A stretch of DNA of 10,063 nucleotides from Thermosaccharophagus gerlachensis (GTDB lineage: Bacteria > Armatimonadota > Fervidibacteria > Fervidibacterales > Thermosaccharophagaceae), in contig JBGOEV010000062.1 in NCBI GenBank assembly GCA_041538025.1, positions 1 to 10,063 on the forward strand. Direction: 5' to 3'. Below the pieces are notes generated by a model. That model had not been told where the DNA came from. It made no database searches and was given only the letters and a program-made list of their open reading frames with translations. The translations under genes were made by a program, and so were the position numbers. Each line of letters starts with the position of its first letter. The first letter of the stretch is position 1. Shown here one piece after another: positions 1 to 6,221 of this stretch.

Positions 1-441
1 GACGATTTGATGAGGCTGAAAGAGCACATGGCGAAGATTGGCTGTAAAGCCTTGATCGCTGATGGCGAGACGAGGACAGAGCGTTCAAGCAAGTGGTGGC
101 GTTATGGTGGTTATTCTCAACGCCACATTGAAAACTTGTTCTCCCTCGCGGAAGCGAAACTCGTTGATGTCTTCGTCCTTGATTTGGGAATCGTTGGTTT
201 CACAAATTGGCGGCATATCATGCCCGAATTGGAACGGGCTGGCGTAAAGGCGTCGCCACACACTTGGGGTTGGATTCCGCGCCCTTACTATGTCGCACAA
301 CTTGCAGCAGGTGTCGGGAATGTCATCATCGTTGAGGGCATTCCGGGCAAGACCGAAGGCGTTGACTATTCGGCTTACAAGCTCATTGGTGGACAACTCG
401 TCGTCCCAGATTTGCCTGGGTTCGGGTTGAAGTTGATTTGA
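1..441 (+). CDS. Enolase-superfamily (mandelate racemase/muconate lactonizing type) enzyme, C-terminal part, 5' truncated by window edge
   Basis: The frame is open from the first base, so this is the last ~146 residues of a longer gene (family members are usually 350-400 residues). It is the C-terminal half of the modified TIM barrel of the enolase superfamily. In fragment numbering, the ADGE motif gives a likely metal-ligand Glu23. LDLGIVGFT gives Asp61 and ASPHTW gives His87, the Asp-His acid/base dyad typical of the mandelate-racemase branch. IIVEG gives Glu112. The tail ending in PDLPGFGLKLI is the usual closing motif of the family. Such enzymes abstract a proton alpha to a carboxylate, mostly as sugar-acid dehydratases or epimerases in the cytoplasm. 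The N-terminal capping domain, which sets substrate specificity, lies outside the window, so the substrate cannot be named. It appears to be the upstream gene of an operon with the next two genes. Confidence 0.88.
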   Translation, partial: DDLMRLKEHMAKIGCKALIADGETRTERSSKWWRYGGYSQRHIENLFSLAEAKLVDVFVLDLGIVGFTNWRHIMPELERAGVKASPHTWGWIPRPYYVAQLAAGVGNVIIVEGIPGKTEGVDYSAYKLIGGQLVVPDLPGFGLKLI

Positions 442-450
442 GTGGCAAGC

Positions 451-458
451 GAGGTGAG
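451..458 (+). promoter_or_regulatory. Shine-Dalgarno deciding the start of the transglutaminase-like gene
   Basis: GAGGTGAG lies 6 bases before the ATG at 465. The same frame is open from a TTG at 438, but that codon overlaps the previous stop and has no ribosome binding site. Only the ATG at 465 begins directly with a signal-peptide-like hydrophobic stretch. Confidence 0.8.
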
Positions 459-464
459 ACAACG

Positions 465-2450
465 ATGCGAGTTTGGATTTTTGCCTTGGGAGTTGCTCTC
501 GGTTGTCTCTTAGCCTTTGGTTTGTCCGCCTATGTCGCCCCGCAACAAGTTGGTGTCGTGTGTAACATCAAAGTTGTTTCTGACAAAGTCCCAGATGTGT
601 CAAGCCTTGAAGCGTGGCAACGATCTTTCATCAAGCCTGGGATGAGCGACGAGGAGAAGGCGTTGGCGATCTGGCGGTCGGTTGTGATGTTTCGCCACCA
701 AGATTCCCCACCGAAGGAGTTCCTTGAGGGCGACGGTTGTGTCCACGACCCAATAAAGGTGTTCAATGTCTACGGCTACAACATGTGTTGCTGTGCAGCG
801 TCAAACATCGCTGCCCTTGCTCGCTTCATCGGTCTGCCCACTCGCATCTGGACAATTCGCGCCCACATCGTCCCTGAAGTCTATTGGGATGGCGAATGGC
901 ACATGCTTGACGCTTCACTCATCAACTACTTCCGAAAGTCTGACGGCAAGATTGCAAGCGTTGACGAAATCATCGCCGAGGTCAAGGCTTGGTATGACGC
1001 TCATCCTGAATACCGAAACAACGAAGCGAAATTGAGAGAACTGCACCGCCAAGACGGTTGGACGGGCTGGAAGCGAGGACCTGCATTGCTGGCAAATTGT
1101 CCTTTCTACGGCTCGGATGGATGGCTTCCTGCAAAGACGCATGGTTGGTATAGCACGATGCTGGAATATGACGGTTCTGTCAAGTTCCTTTACGAGCCGG
1201 GTTACAGTCTGGGTTACCGTGTTAACAATCAACTTCGCCCCGGCGAAAGACTGGTGCTCAACTGGTTCAACAAAGGGCTTCATGTGAACATGCGGGACGG
1301 TAGAGAGCCGGGATGCTTGCGGAAGCGGGTTGGGGAGGATGACCTCGCATATGCTCGCGATTACGGCGATATCGCTCCCGGTAGGATTGGAAACGGATTG
1401 CGAGAATACGATGTCCCTTTGGCGGATGGGACTTTCAGGACGGGGATGTTGGTGGCGGAGAACTTGATTTGTCGCTCGGAAGTGAGAGCGAAAAATGTCC
1501 CGGCTGTTCAAGTTAAAGACCCAAGCAAGCCAGCCGTGCTTGAATTTCGCATGCCCAGCAGTTATGTCTACTTGACGGGAACCCTGACTTTTCAAGCGGT
1601 TGTCCCCAAGGGCGGACAAATTCGCGTCTTCTTTTCCGACAACAACGGGCTTGATTGGAGAGAACTTGAGATGGTCACGACTTCTGGCGAACGCAAGGTT
1701 GATTTGTCGCCGTTAGTCCTGCGCCGTTACGACTACCGGCTCAGGTTCGTTTTGACGGGGAAGGGGACAGGGTTGGAACGAATCAAAGTCAGTCACGACA
1801 TCCAACATTCCCAACGGGCATTGCCCGCTTTAACTCAGGGCAAGAATTTTGTGACCGTGACCGTTGGTCCACCTGAGGGCACTGTCACTTTGCAAGCGTC
1901 AACGAAACTTGAATGGCGTGGCAAGCAGTTGGTTTACACCGACTTTCACCCTCAACTCAAGGGTGTAGAGCCGAACTTGATAAGGGTTGAAGGAAGCGAG
2001 GGCGAAGCGGTTTTCACAGTTTCAACACCCGCCGATATGGTCAGACTGCGCTGCGGCGTTCATTACAGAGCGCGTGACCAGATGGATGGCTGGGAAGTTC
2101 AAGTTTCGTTTGATGGTGGCAAAACTTTTCAAACTGTCCACAAACTTTGGGGACCGACACCAGGACATTGCGATTACTTCGTCGTTGATAAAATACCCGC
2201 AGGAACGAGGAAGGCTTTGGTTCGGTTCATCGGTCGGCAGAGAAACACAACTTGCCTTTTCAGTTTGAGGATTGACGCTGATTACCGTGAACCTTTCGGT
2301 GGCTTCCGTCCTGTCAAGGTCACTTACATCTGGGAAGAAGGTGGAGTAGAAAAGCGCCAGACCTTCGTCGCACGCAAGCCTCAGGAAACTTTTGTCATCA
2401 ATTGCGAGAGTTCGCCCACGATGAAAAGCCTGATTTTAGAGTTGCAATAA
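465..2450 (+). CDS. Secreted transglutaminase-like protein with C-terminal beta-rich region
   Basis: This 661-residue protein has an N-terminal hydrophobic segment (about residues 3-25, one Arg before it) that looks like a signal peptide or anchor. Cys14 is preceded by ALG, a poor and early lipobox, so a lipoprotein is less likely. A transglutaminase-like core sits at about residues 50-155. Cys108, the first of three consecutive cysteines, is spaced from the GLPTR motif as in the family, His134 follows it (RAHIVPEV), and Asp149 lies in HMLDAS; together they form a Cys-His-Asp triad. Family members are proteases, amidases or crosslinking enzymes. Residues from about 200 onward contain no motif I recognise, but several stretches such as 'VFFSDNNGLDW' and 'VQVSFDGGKTF' look like repeated beta-sandwich modules with sialidase-like Asp-box character. 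The gene follows the enolase-superfamily gene by 23 bases and precedes a DUF4432 gene by 19, so co-transcription is likely. The natural substrate is unknown. Arg codons are mostly CGN, unlike the next gene. Confidence 0.8.
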   Translation: MRVWIFALGVALGCLLAFGLSAYVAPQQVGVVCNIKVVSDKVPDVSSLEAWQRSFIKPGMSDEEKALAIWRSVVMFRHQDSPPKEFLEGDGCVHDPIKVFNVYGYNMCCCAASNIAALARFIGLPTRIWTIRAHIVPEVYWDGEWHMLDASLINYFRKSDGKIASVDEIIAEVKAWYDAHPEYRNNEAKLRELHRQDGWTGWKRGPALLANCPFYGSDGWLPAKTHGWYSTMLEYDGSVKFLYEPGYSLGYRVNNQLRPGERLVLNWFNKGLHVNMRDGREPGCLRKRVGEDDLAYARDYGDIAPGRIGNGLREYDVPLADGTFRTGMLVAENLICRSEVRAKNVPAVQVKDPSKPAVLEFRMPSSYVYLTGTLTFQAVVPKGGQIRVFFSDNNGLDWRELEMVTTSGERKVDLSPLVLRRYDYRLRFVLTGKGTGLERIKVSHDIQHSQRALPALTQGKNFVTVTVGPPEGTVTLQASTKLEWRGKQLVYTDFHPQLKGVEPNLIRVEGSEGEAVFTVSTPADMVRLRCGVHYRARDQMDGWEVQVSFDGGKTFQTVHKLWGPTPGHCDYFVVDKIPAGTRKALVRFIGRQRNTTCLFSLRIDADYREPFGGFRPVKVTYIWEEGGVEKRQTFVARKPQETFVINCESSPTMKSLILELQ

Positions 2451-2456
2451 ACTAAT

Positions 2457-2464
2457 GGAGGTGA
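2457..2464 (+). promoter_or_regulatory. Shine-Dalgarno deciding the start of the DUF4432 gene
   Basis: GGAGGTGA ends 5 bases before the ATG at 2470. In-frame ATG codons at 2455 and 2464 overlap or precede this site and would not be served by it, so 2470 is preferred. Confidence 0.75.
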
Positions 2465-2469
2465 TGGAG

Positions 2470-3567
2470 ATGGCTTTCCTCTATGGCAAGCAATGGCGGA
2501 AGGAAGAGCTACTCAAGAGGGTTGGCGACATCTCACAAGTTTGCGGTGTGCGTCTTTCGGAACTGCAAGACGGTCCAGAAAAAGGCGTTACTGTGATTGA
2601 TTTTTGGACAGGTTCTGGCTTAAGGTTCACGGTTATTCCAAGCAGAGGCATGGATATAGGTCCTGCGGAATACATGGGGATACCTCTGGCATGGCAGTCG
2701 CAAACGAAGGTAATTCATCCGACCTTTTACGAACCTGAAGGGTTTGGCTGGCTTCGTGGCTTCTATGGCGGTTTGCTTGTGACATGCGGTCTTGTTCATG
2801 CTGGTTGGCCAGCATCAGATGAGGGGCGAAGCTATGGCTTGCATGGCAGGATATCCTACACTCCTGCTTCAAATGTAGCTGCTGACGGCTATTGGGAGGG
2901 CGATGAATACGTTCTCCGTGCCTGTGGGAGAGTTCGTGAAGCCATGGTTTTTGGAGAAAATATAGAGCTTTTTAGGACAATTGAGGCGAGGGCTGGTGGG
3001 AGGAGCATTATTGTGAAGGACATCGTCAAAAACAACGGATTTGAGCCTTCACCACTGATGCTCATTTACCATTGCAACCTCGGTTTCCCGGTTGTCAACG
3101 ATGGCTCAACATTGATTTCGCCGAGCATTGAGGTAACCCCAAGGGACGAAATTGCCTCAAAAGGGATAAATTTTTGGGATAAAGTTGAAGCGCCAACGAG
3201 TGGCTACAAGGAACAGGTCTTCTTCCACAAGCTTGCTGCATCGGAAAACGGTGAGACGAAGATAGCGATGGTGAACAGGGAATTGATGAATGGAGAGGGC
3301 TTAGGTGTCTATTTTCGGTTTAATGTCAACCAATTTCCGACGGTTATCCAATGGAAGATGGTAGGTGAGGGGACATACGTCGTTGGGATTGAGCCAACTA
3401 ACTTGGAGGTTGTTGACAGGTTGAAGGCGAAAGAGAGTGGCAAACTGCCAACCTTACAGCCGATGGAAGAGAGGGAATTTTGGCTCGAAATAGGTGTATT
3501 GCATGGGGCAAGCGAGATAGAAGCATTTGAGGCGGAAGTTAAAGCTCTTTTGAGAGCCTCAACTTAG
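2470..3567 (+). CDS. DUF4432 family protein, aldose 1-epimerase (galactose mutarotase)-like
   Basis: This 365-residue cytoplasmic protein has no signal peptide. It matches the DUF4432 family, whose fold is the galactose-mutarotase beta-sandwich that binds sugars. Visible family motifs are IPSRGMDIG (57-64), WLRGFYGGLLVTCGL (94-108) and YGLHGR (122-127). A later LIYHCNLGFPVVNDGS segment is also typical. Its length is normal for the family. Members sit in sugar-utilisation operons and are presumed to isomerise or bind an aldose or sugar acid, but the reaction is mostly unassigned. Here it is the last gene of the operon with the enolase-superfamily enzyme, which supports a role in handling the same sugar. 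About half of its Arg codons are AGG (10 of 20 by hand count), against about 6 of 49 in the preceding gene. The start was chosen from the Shine-Dalgarno at 2457-2464. Confidence 0.88.
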   Translation: MAFLYGKQWRKEELLKRVGDISQVCGVRLSELQDGPEKGVTVIDFWTGSGLRFTVIPSRGMDIGPAEYMGIPLAWQSQTKVIHPTFYEPEGFGWLRGFYGGLLVTCGLVHAGWPASDEGRSYGLHGRISYTPASNVAADGYWEGDEYVLRACGRVREAMVFGENIELFRTIEARAGGRSIIVKDIVKNNGFEPSPLMLIYHCNLGFPVVNDGSTLISPSIEVTPRDEIASKGINFWDKVEAPTSGYKEQVFFHKLAASENGETKIAMVNRELMNGEGLGVYFRFNVNQFPTVIQWKMVGEGTYVVGIEPTNLEVVDRLKAKESGKLPTLQPMEEREFWLEIGVLHGASEIEAFEAEVKALLRAST

Positions 3568-3596
3568 TTGCTTCAAAGCTGTTGGCATAATCGCTG

Positions 3597-3620
3597 ATAA
3601 AGGCAGGAGAAACTCTTGCC
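3597..3620 (-). terminator. Possible intrinsic terminator for the selA / EVE-HNH unit (minus strand)
   Basis: Complementary arms at 3602-3609 and 3613-3620 enclose a 3-base loop. Read on the minus strand this is GGCAAGAG-TTT-CTCCTGCC followed by TTTAT, about 60 bases after the EVE-HNH stop. One position is an A-C mismatch on the minus strand (a G-U pair on the plus strand), and the T-tract is short, so this is a weak call. Confidence 0.4.
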
Positions 3621-3645
3621 ACGCAGGAAGGAAAGTCTTCGGGCG

Positions 3646-3670
3646 AGCCAAAATTTTGGCTGAGTTTTTT
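3646..3670 (+). terminator. Intrinsic terminator of the plus-strand sugar operon
   Basis: A perfect palindrome AGCCAAAATTTTGGCT (3646-3661) is followed by GAG and six Ts (3665-3670). It lies about 80 bases after the DUF4432 stop, in the gap between convergent genes. On the opposite strand no T-run follows the palindrome, so it should act mainly on plus-strand transcripts. Confidence 0.75.
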
Positions 3671-3679
3671 CAAATACCA

Positions 3680-4660
3680 TCACTGTTGCTGGAACTGGGA
3701 TTGAAAGAGGTAAGCCATGTGGGAGTGCATCCTATGGATGCGGATGGGTCTTGTCACACCATCAATTTTTATCCTCTTTTCAACCCAGTCAACTGAAACT
3801 TCTTCAGCGACCTCAATCTGCAGGTGATGGTTCGGGCATAGGACAAGCATGTTTCCGGGGTGGTCTGCTTTTGGACCGAAGCGTTGAAGCGGGCGAAGGT
3901 AATGAACGTCAATTGCCATCCTTCCATCTGGCATGGGGAATTGTGCACCACAGATTTGGCATTTAAAGTTGTAAAGCTTGCGCAGCCATGCGCTTCTCTC
4001 CCCGTTACGCCTGTAAATTCGCCCACGCCAGACATATTTTGGTTCTCTTTCGGCAGTCATAAGCGCATACACATCCTTTTGTGGCTCTTCGCTCATCCTC
4101 AGCTCAAGCGTAGCAAGCTCAAAGTTGGAAATCTCTCGGAAAATGTTTGGATTTTCTTCAACGATGTGCTCTTTAATTGCCTCCCAAAATTGTGTCGCCA
4201 TAAAGACGCTCCCTTGAAGCTGCCTGAAAAGCGGGTATGTGCGTGAGTCTGATTTGAGCTTTTTGAGTGGCACTGTGTTTTTGAGCCGTATGGCTGGTTC
4301 AGGGGCTATGTCAAATGTGTTTATGTCACCGCTTGCTGGCACTTCTTCATATCCGCCTGTGGCAGTGGCACATAGCCCAACTATGCCCTCGCCAGCTTGA
4401 TATGCAACGATGATGTCGCCACGCTTCATTTGCCTTATGCACTTGAGCGATTGCGGTGAGCGAATCCATTCGTAGCCACCCCACGAAAAATCAGCAGGTG
4501 CCCATTCATGCCTGCGAAGAAAGAAGTCATCCCAATGCCATCCCTCTTCCTTCCCTTTGATGCGCTCATTTGCCACCACTAACCACACATTGAATTGCAA
4601 TGCCTTTATTGGCAATTTACGTCGTTTGCGTGACGGCAATAGCTCTTTTGCCTCATTCAT
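3680..4660 (-). CDS. EVE (PUA-like) domain - HNH endonuclease fusion, putative modification-dependent restriction enzyme
   Basis: This is a 326-residue protein. Residues about 22-170 form an EVE domain of the PUA-like superfamily. Cues are NVWLVVAN, a tryptophan-rich WGGYEWIR stretch, RGDIIVAYQAGEGIVGLC, and the late FRQLQGS element. EVE/PUA-like domains bind flipped modified bases. Residues about 212-285 are an HNH domain: CQIC (Cys234, Cys237), DVHYLRPL (His253), Asn270 in GNMLVLC, and CPNHH (Cys275, His278, His279), with cysteines placed to hold a structural zinc. EVE/PUA-like-HNH fusions are known as modification-dependent (type IV-like) restriction enzymes acting on methylated foreign DNA; that activity is inferred here. 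The residue after His253, where HNH enzymes usually have the general-base His, is Tyr254. The gene follows selA by 15 bases, so it is probably co-transcribed. A GTG at 4669 is an alternative start, but ATG 4660 has a GGTGG at suitable distance. Confidence 0.85.
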   Translation of the reverse strand: MNEAKELLPSRKRRKLPIKALQFNVWLVVANERIKGKEEGWHWDDFFLRRHEWAPADFSWGGYEWIRSPQSLKCIRQMKRGDIIVAYQAGEGIVGLCATATGGYEEVPASGDINTFDIAPEPAIRLKNTVPLKKLKSDSRTYPLFRQLQGSVFMATQFWEAIKEHIVEENPNIFREISNFELATLELRMSEEPQKDVYALMTAEREPKYVWRGRIYRRNGERSAWLRKLYNFKCQICGAQFPMPDGRMAIDVHYLRPLQRFGPKADHPGNMLVLCPNHHLQIEVAEEVSVDWVEKRIKIDGVTRPIRIHRMHSHMAYLFQSQFQQQ

Positions 4661-4665
4661 CCTTC

Positions 4666-4670
4666 CCACC
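4666..4670 (-). promoter_or_regulatory. Weak Shine-Dalgarno choosing the EVE-HNH start
   Basis: On the minus strand GGTGG lies 5 bases before the ATG at 4660. The upstream GTG at 4669 overlaps this site and has only an AGG two bases away, so it is the poorer start. Confidence 0.4.
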
Positions 4671-4675
4671 GCCTT

Positions 4676-6073
4676 TTACCATACACTCACAACGCACCTT
4701 GCTAACTCATTAACTTCCTTTGGTGCGACAGTTCTCATGTCAAGCCAGATCGCATCCATGTGTATGCGTGAGAACACTGCAGGCACACATAGCCTGAGCC
4801 TCTTTGCGAGCTCTTCAGCGCTGTCGCCTTCCTTTGGCTTTACGACGACACACCACGTTGGCAAAAGCTGTTCTGGTAGCGCGCCACCACCAACTTGCGA
4901 ATTTGAGCGCTCAACCGAAATGGCATCTCTTGGCATCCCAAGTTTGGTCAAGATGCCCATTAGCCTCTGAGCGCGTTTCCTTATCTCCATCTCGCTTTGT
5001 GCTATTTGGCGGAGCGTGGGTATTTTTTCCCAAGCGTCTTTTTCATCAAAGTAGCAAAGCAATGTTGCTTCAAGTGCTGCAAATGTGAGCTTGTCGCACC
5101 TAAATGCACGATACAGTGGGTTCTTACGAAGCCTTTCAATGAGTTCTTTCCTTCCGACAATTATGCCAGCTTGTGGACCGCCAAGTAGCTTGTCACCGCT
5201 GAAGCTAACTAAGTCTGCGCCATCCTCTACGCTTTCTTGAACCGTCGGTTCTCTCTCAACTCCAGCTTTTGAAACATCAACGAGCGCACCACTGCCTAAG
5301 TCTTCAACCACAAGCAAACCATACTTTCTTCCGAGCTTAACTAACTCCCTCAATGGCACTTGCTCAGTGAAGCCGACCATGCGGAAGTTGCTTTGATGGA
5401 CTTTGAGAAGCATCGCAGTATGCTCACTGATTGCAGATTCGTAATCGCTGAGCCTCGTTTTATTTGTTGTGCCAACCTCAATTAGCTTTGCGCCACTCTT
5501 CATCATCACCTCGGGCATCCGAAAGCCACCACCTATCTCAACAAGCTCACCGCGTGAAACGATTACTTCCTTCCCTTCAGCGAATGTGTTAAGCATCAAC
5601 ATGACAGCAGCTGCATTGTTGTTCACGACCGTGGCAGCTTCAGCGCCTGTTATGGCGCAAAGCAATTTCTCAACTCGCAAGTCGCGGAAGCTTCTTTCAC
5701 CACTTATCTCATCAACCTCAAGCGCACATGCGTGCCTTGAGACCTCAACAATTCGCTTTATCGCATCCTCACAAAGCAGTGATCTGCCCAAGCCAGTGTG
5801 CACTATTATGCCAGTTGCGTTTATGACCCTCGGCATCATCGGCATCAAATCAAAGCGCAACAGATTCTTTGCATGCTCAACAATGTCCTCAAGAGATGGT
5901 GCCGACTTAACTTCACCTTTCTTTATTCGTTCCCTGTAGCTCTCAATTGAGCGCCTTACAGCCTCCACGACGAGCTTTCTTGGTGCTCGTTCATACAGTG
6001 GCTTACAGCTCTCGCTGTTTATGACTTCGTTCACTGAGGGCAAATTGCGCAATAGAGTTTGCATGTCAATCAT
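4676..6073 (-). CDS. selA: L-seryl-tRNA(Sec) selenium transferase (selenocysteine synthase)
   Basis: This 465-residue protein is full length (E. coli SelA is 463). SelA is a cytoplasmic PLP enzyme that converts seryl-tRNA(Sec) to selenocysteinyl-tRNA(Sec) using selenophosphate. Family signatures run along the whole chain: the N-terminal LRNLPSVNEVI (8-18), VINATGIIVHTGLGRSLL (83-100), the NNNAAAVML core (151-159), EIGGGFRMPEVM (179-190), VGTTNKT (200-206), and SFSGDKLLGGPQAG (290-303). Lys295 in the last motif is the expected PLP Schiff-base lysine, the same number as in E. coli. The C-terminal NSQVGGGALPEQLLP segment is also typical, which distinguishes it from shorter SelA-like aminotransferase-fold paralogs. 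GAGGTGA at 6081-6087 is 7 bases before the ATG. No selB, selD or tRNA-Sec lies in the window. The next gene downstream, EVE-HNH, follows closely and has no known link to selenocysteine. Confidence 0.96.
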   Translation of the reverse strand: MIDMQTLLRNLPSVNEVINSESCKPLYERAPRKLVVEAVRRSIESYRERIKKGEVKSAPSLEDIVEHAKNLLRFDLMPMMPRVINATGIIVHTGLGRSLLCEDAIKRIVEVSRHACALEVDEISGERSFRDLRVEKLLCAITGAEAATVVNNNAAAVMLMLNTFAEGKEVIVSRGELVEIGGGFRMPEVMMKSGAKLIEVGTTNKTRLSDYESAISEHTAMLLKVHQSNFRMVGFTEQVPLRELVKLGRKYGLLVVEDLGSGALVDVSKAGVEREPTVQESVEDGADLVSFSGDKLLGGPQAGIIVGRKELIERLRKNPLYRAFRCDKLTFAALEATLLCYFDEKDAWEKIPTLRQIAQSEMEIRKRAQRLMGILTKLGMPRDAISVERSNSQVGGGALPEQLLPTWCVVVKPKEGDSAEELAKRLRLCVPAVFSRIHMDAIWLDMRTVAPKEVNELARCVVSVW

Positions 6074-6154
6074 GTCGTGCTCACCTCGTAGCTACATCCG
6101 TGAGCTTTCGTTTGGCTTTAGCTTATGGCATCTTTTTACATGAAGGCTTGAGTG

Positions 6155-6179
6155 TATAGCGAGGCTTTTGAGAGCCTCG
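6155..6179. promoter_or_regulatory. Inverted repeat in the divergent selA / glycoside hydrolase intergenic region, possible operator or leader hairpin
   Basis: CGAGGCT (6160-6166) and AGCCTCG (6173-6179) are perfect 7-base inverted arms around a 6-base spacer. A TATAGC that could be a -10 element for the hydrolase gene overlaps the left edge (6155-6160), with a weak TTTTTA 16 bases upstream (6133-6138). The position suits an operator, or a hairpin at the very 5' end of the hydrolase transcript. There is no T-run on either side, so a terminator is unlikely. The rest of the 148-base gap shows nothing else I can name. Confidence 0.4.
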
Positions 6180-6209
6180 TCTAATTCACATGATACCACT
6201 GATGATAGC

Positions 6210-6216
6210 GGGGTGA
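6210..6216 (+). promoter_or_regulatory. Shine-Dalgarno deciding the glycoside hydrolase start
   Basis: GGGGTGA ends 5 bases before ATG 6222. The frame is open further upstream to 6168, but that stretch encodes polar residues and overlaps the inverted repeat. From 6222 the protein begins directly with a classical signal peptide. Confidence 0.7.
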
Positions 6217-6221
6217 TTGTG

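Noticed and set aside
438..464. N-terminal extension of the transglutaminase-like protein from a TTG at 438
   Set aside because: The TTG overlaps the previous stop codon and has no ribosome binding site, and the extension would place charged residues ahead of an otherwise standard signal peptide. ATG 465 has GAGGTGAG at 6 bases.
915..1619. 234-codon open frame on the minus strand inside the transglutaminase-like gene
   Set aside because: It lies wholly opposite a well-supported gene, shows no recognisable motif, and has low-complexity shadow-like composition.
3568..3679. Possible riboswitch or small RNA in the gap between convergent genes
   Set aside because: Two hairpins are present, but no conserved core of a riboswitch class I know (cobalamin, TPP, c-di-GMP, SAM) can be matched, and the position is downstream of both genes. 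Terminators explain it.
3547..6178. A 14-base identical string (CTTTTGAGAGCCTC) at 3547-3560 and 6165-6178
   Set aside because: One copy is inside the DUF4432 coding end and the other in an intergenic hairpin. A single 14-base match in 10 kb is within chance expectation, and the flanks do not match.
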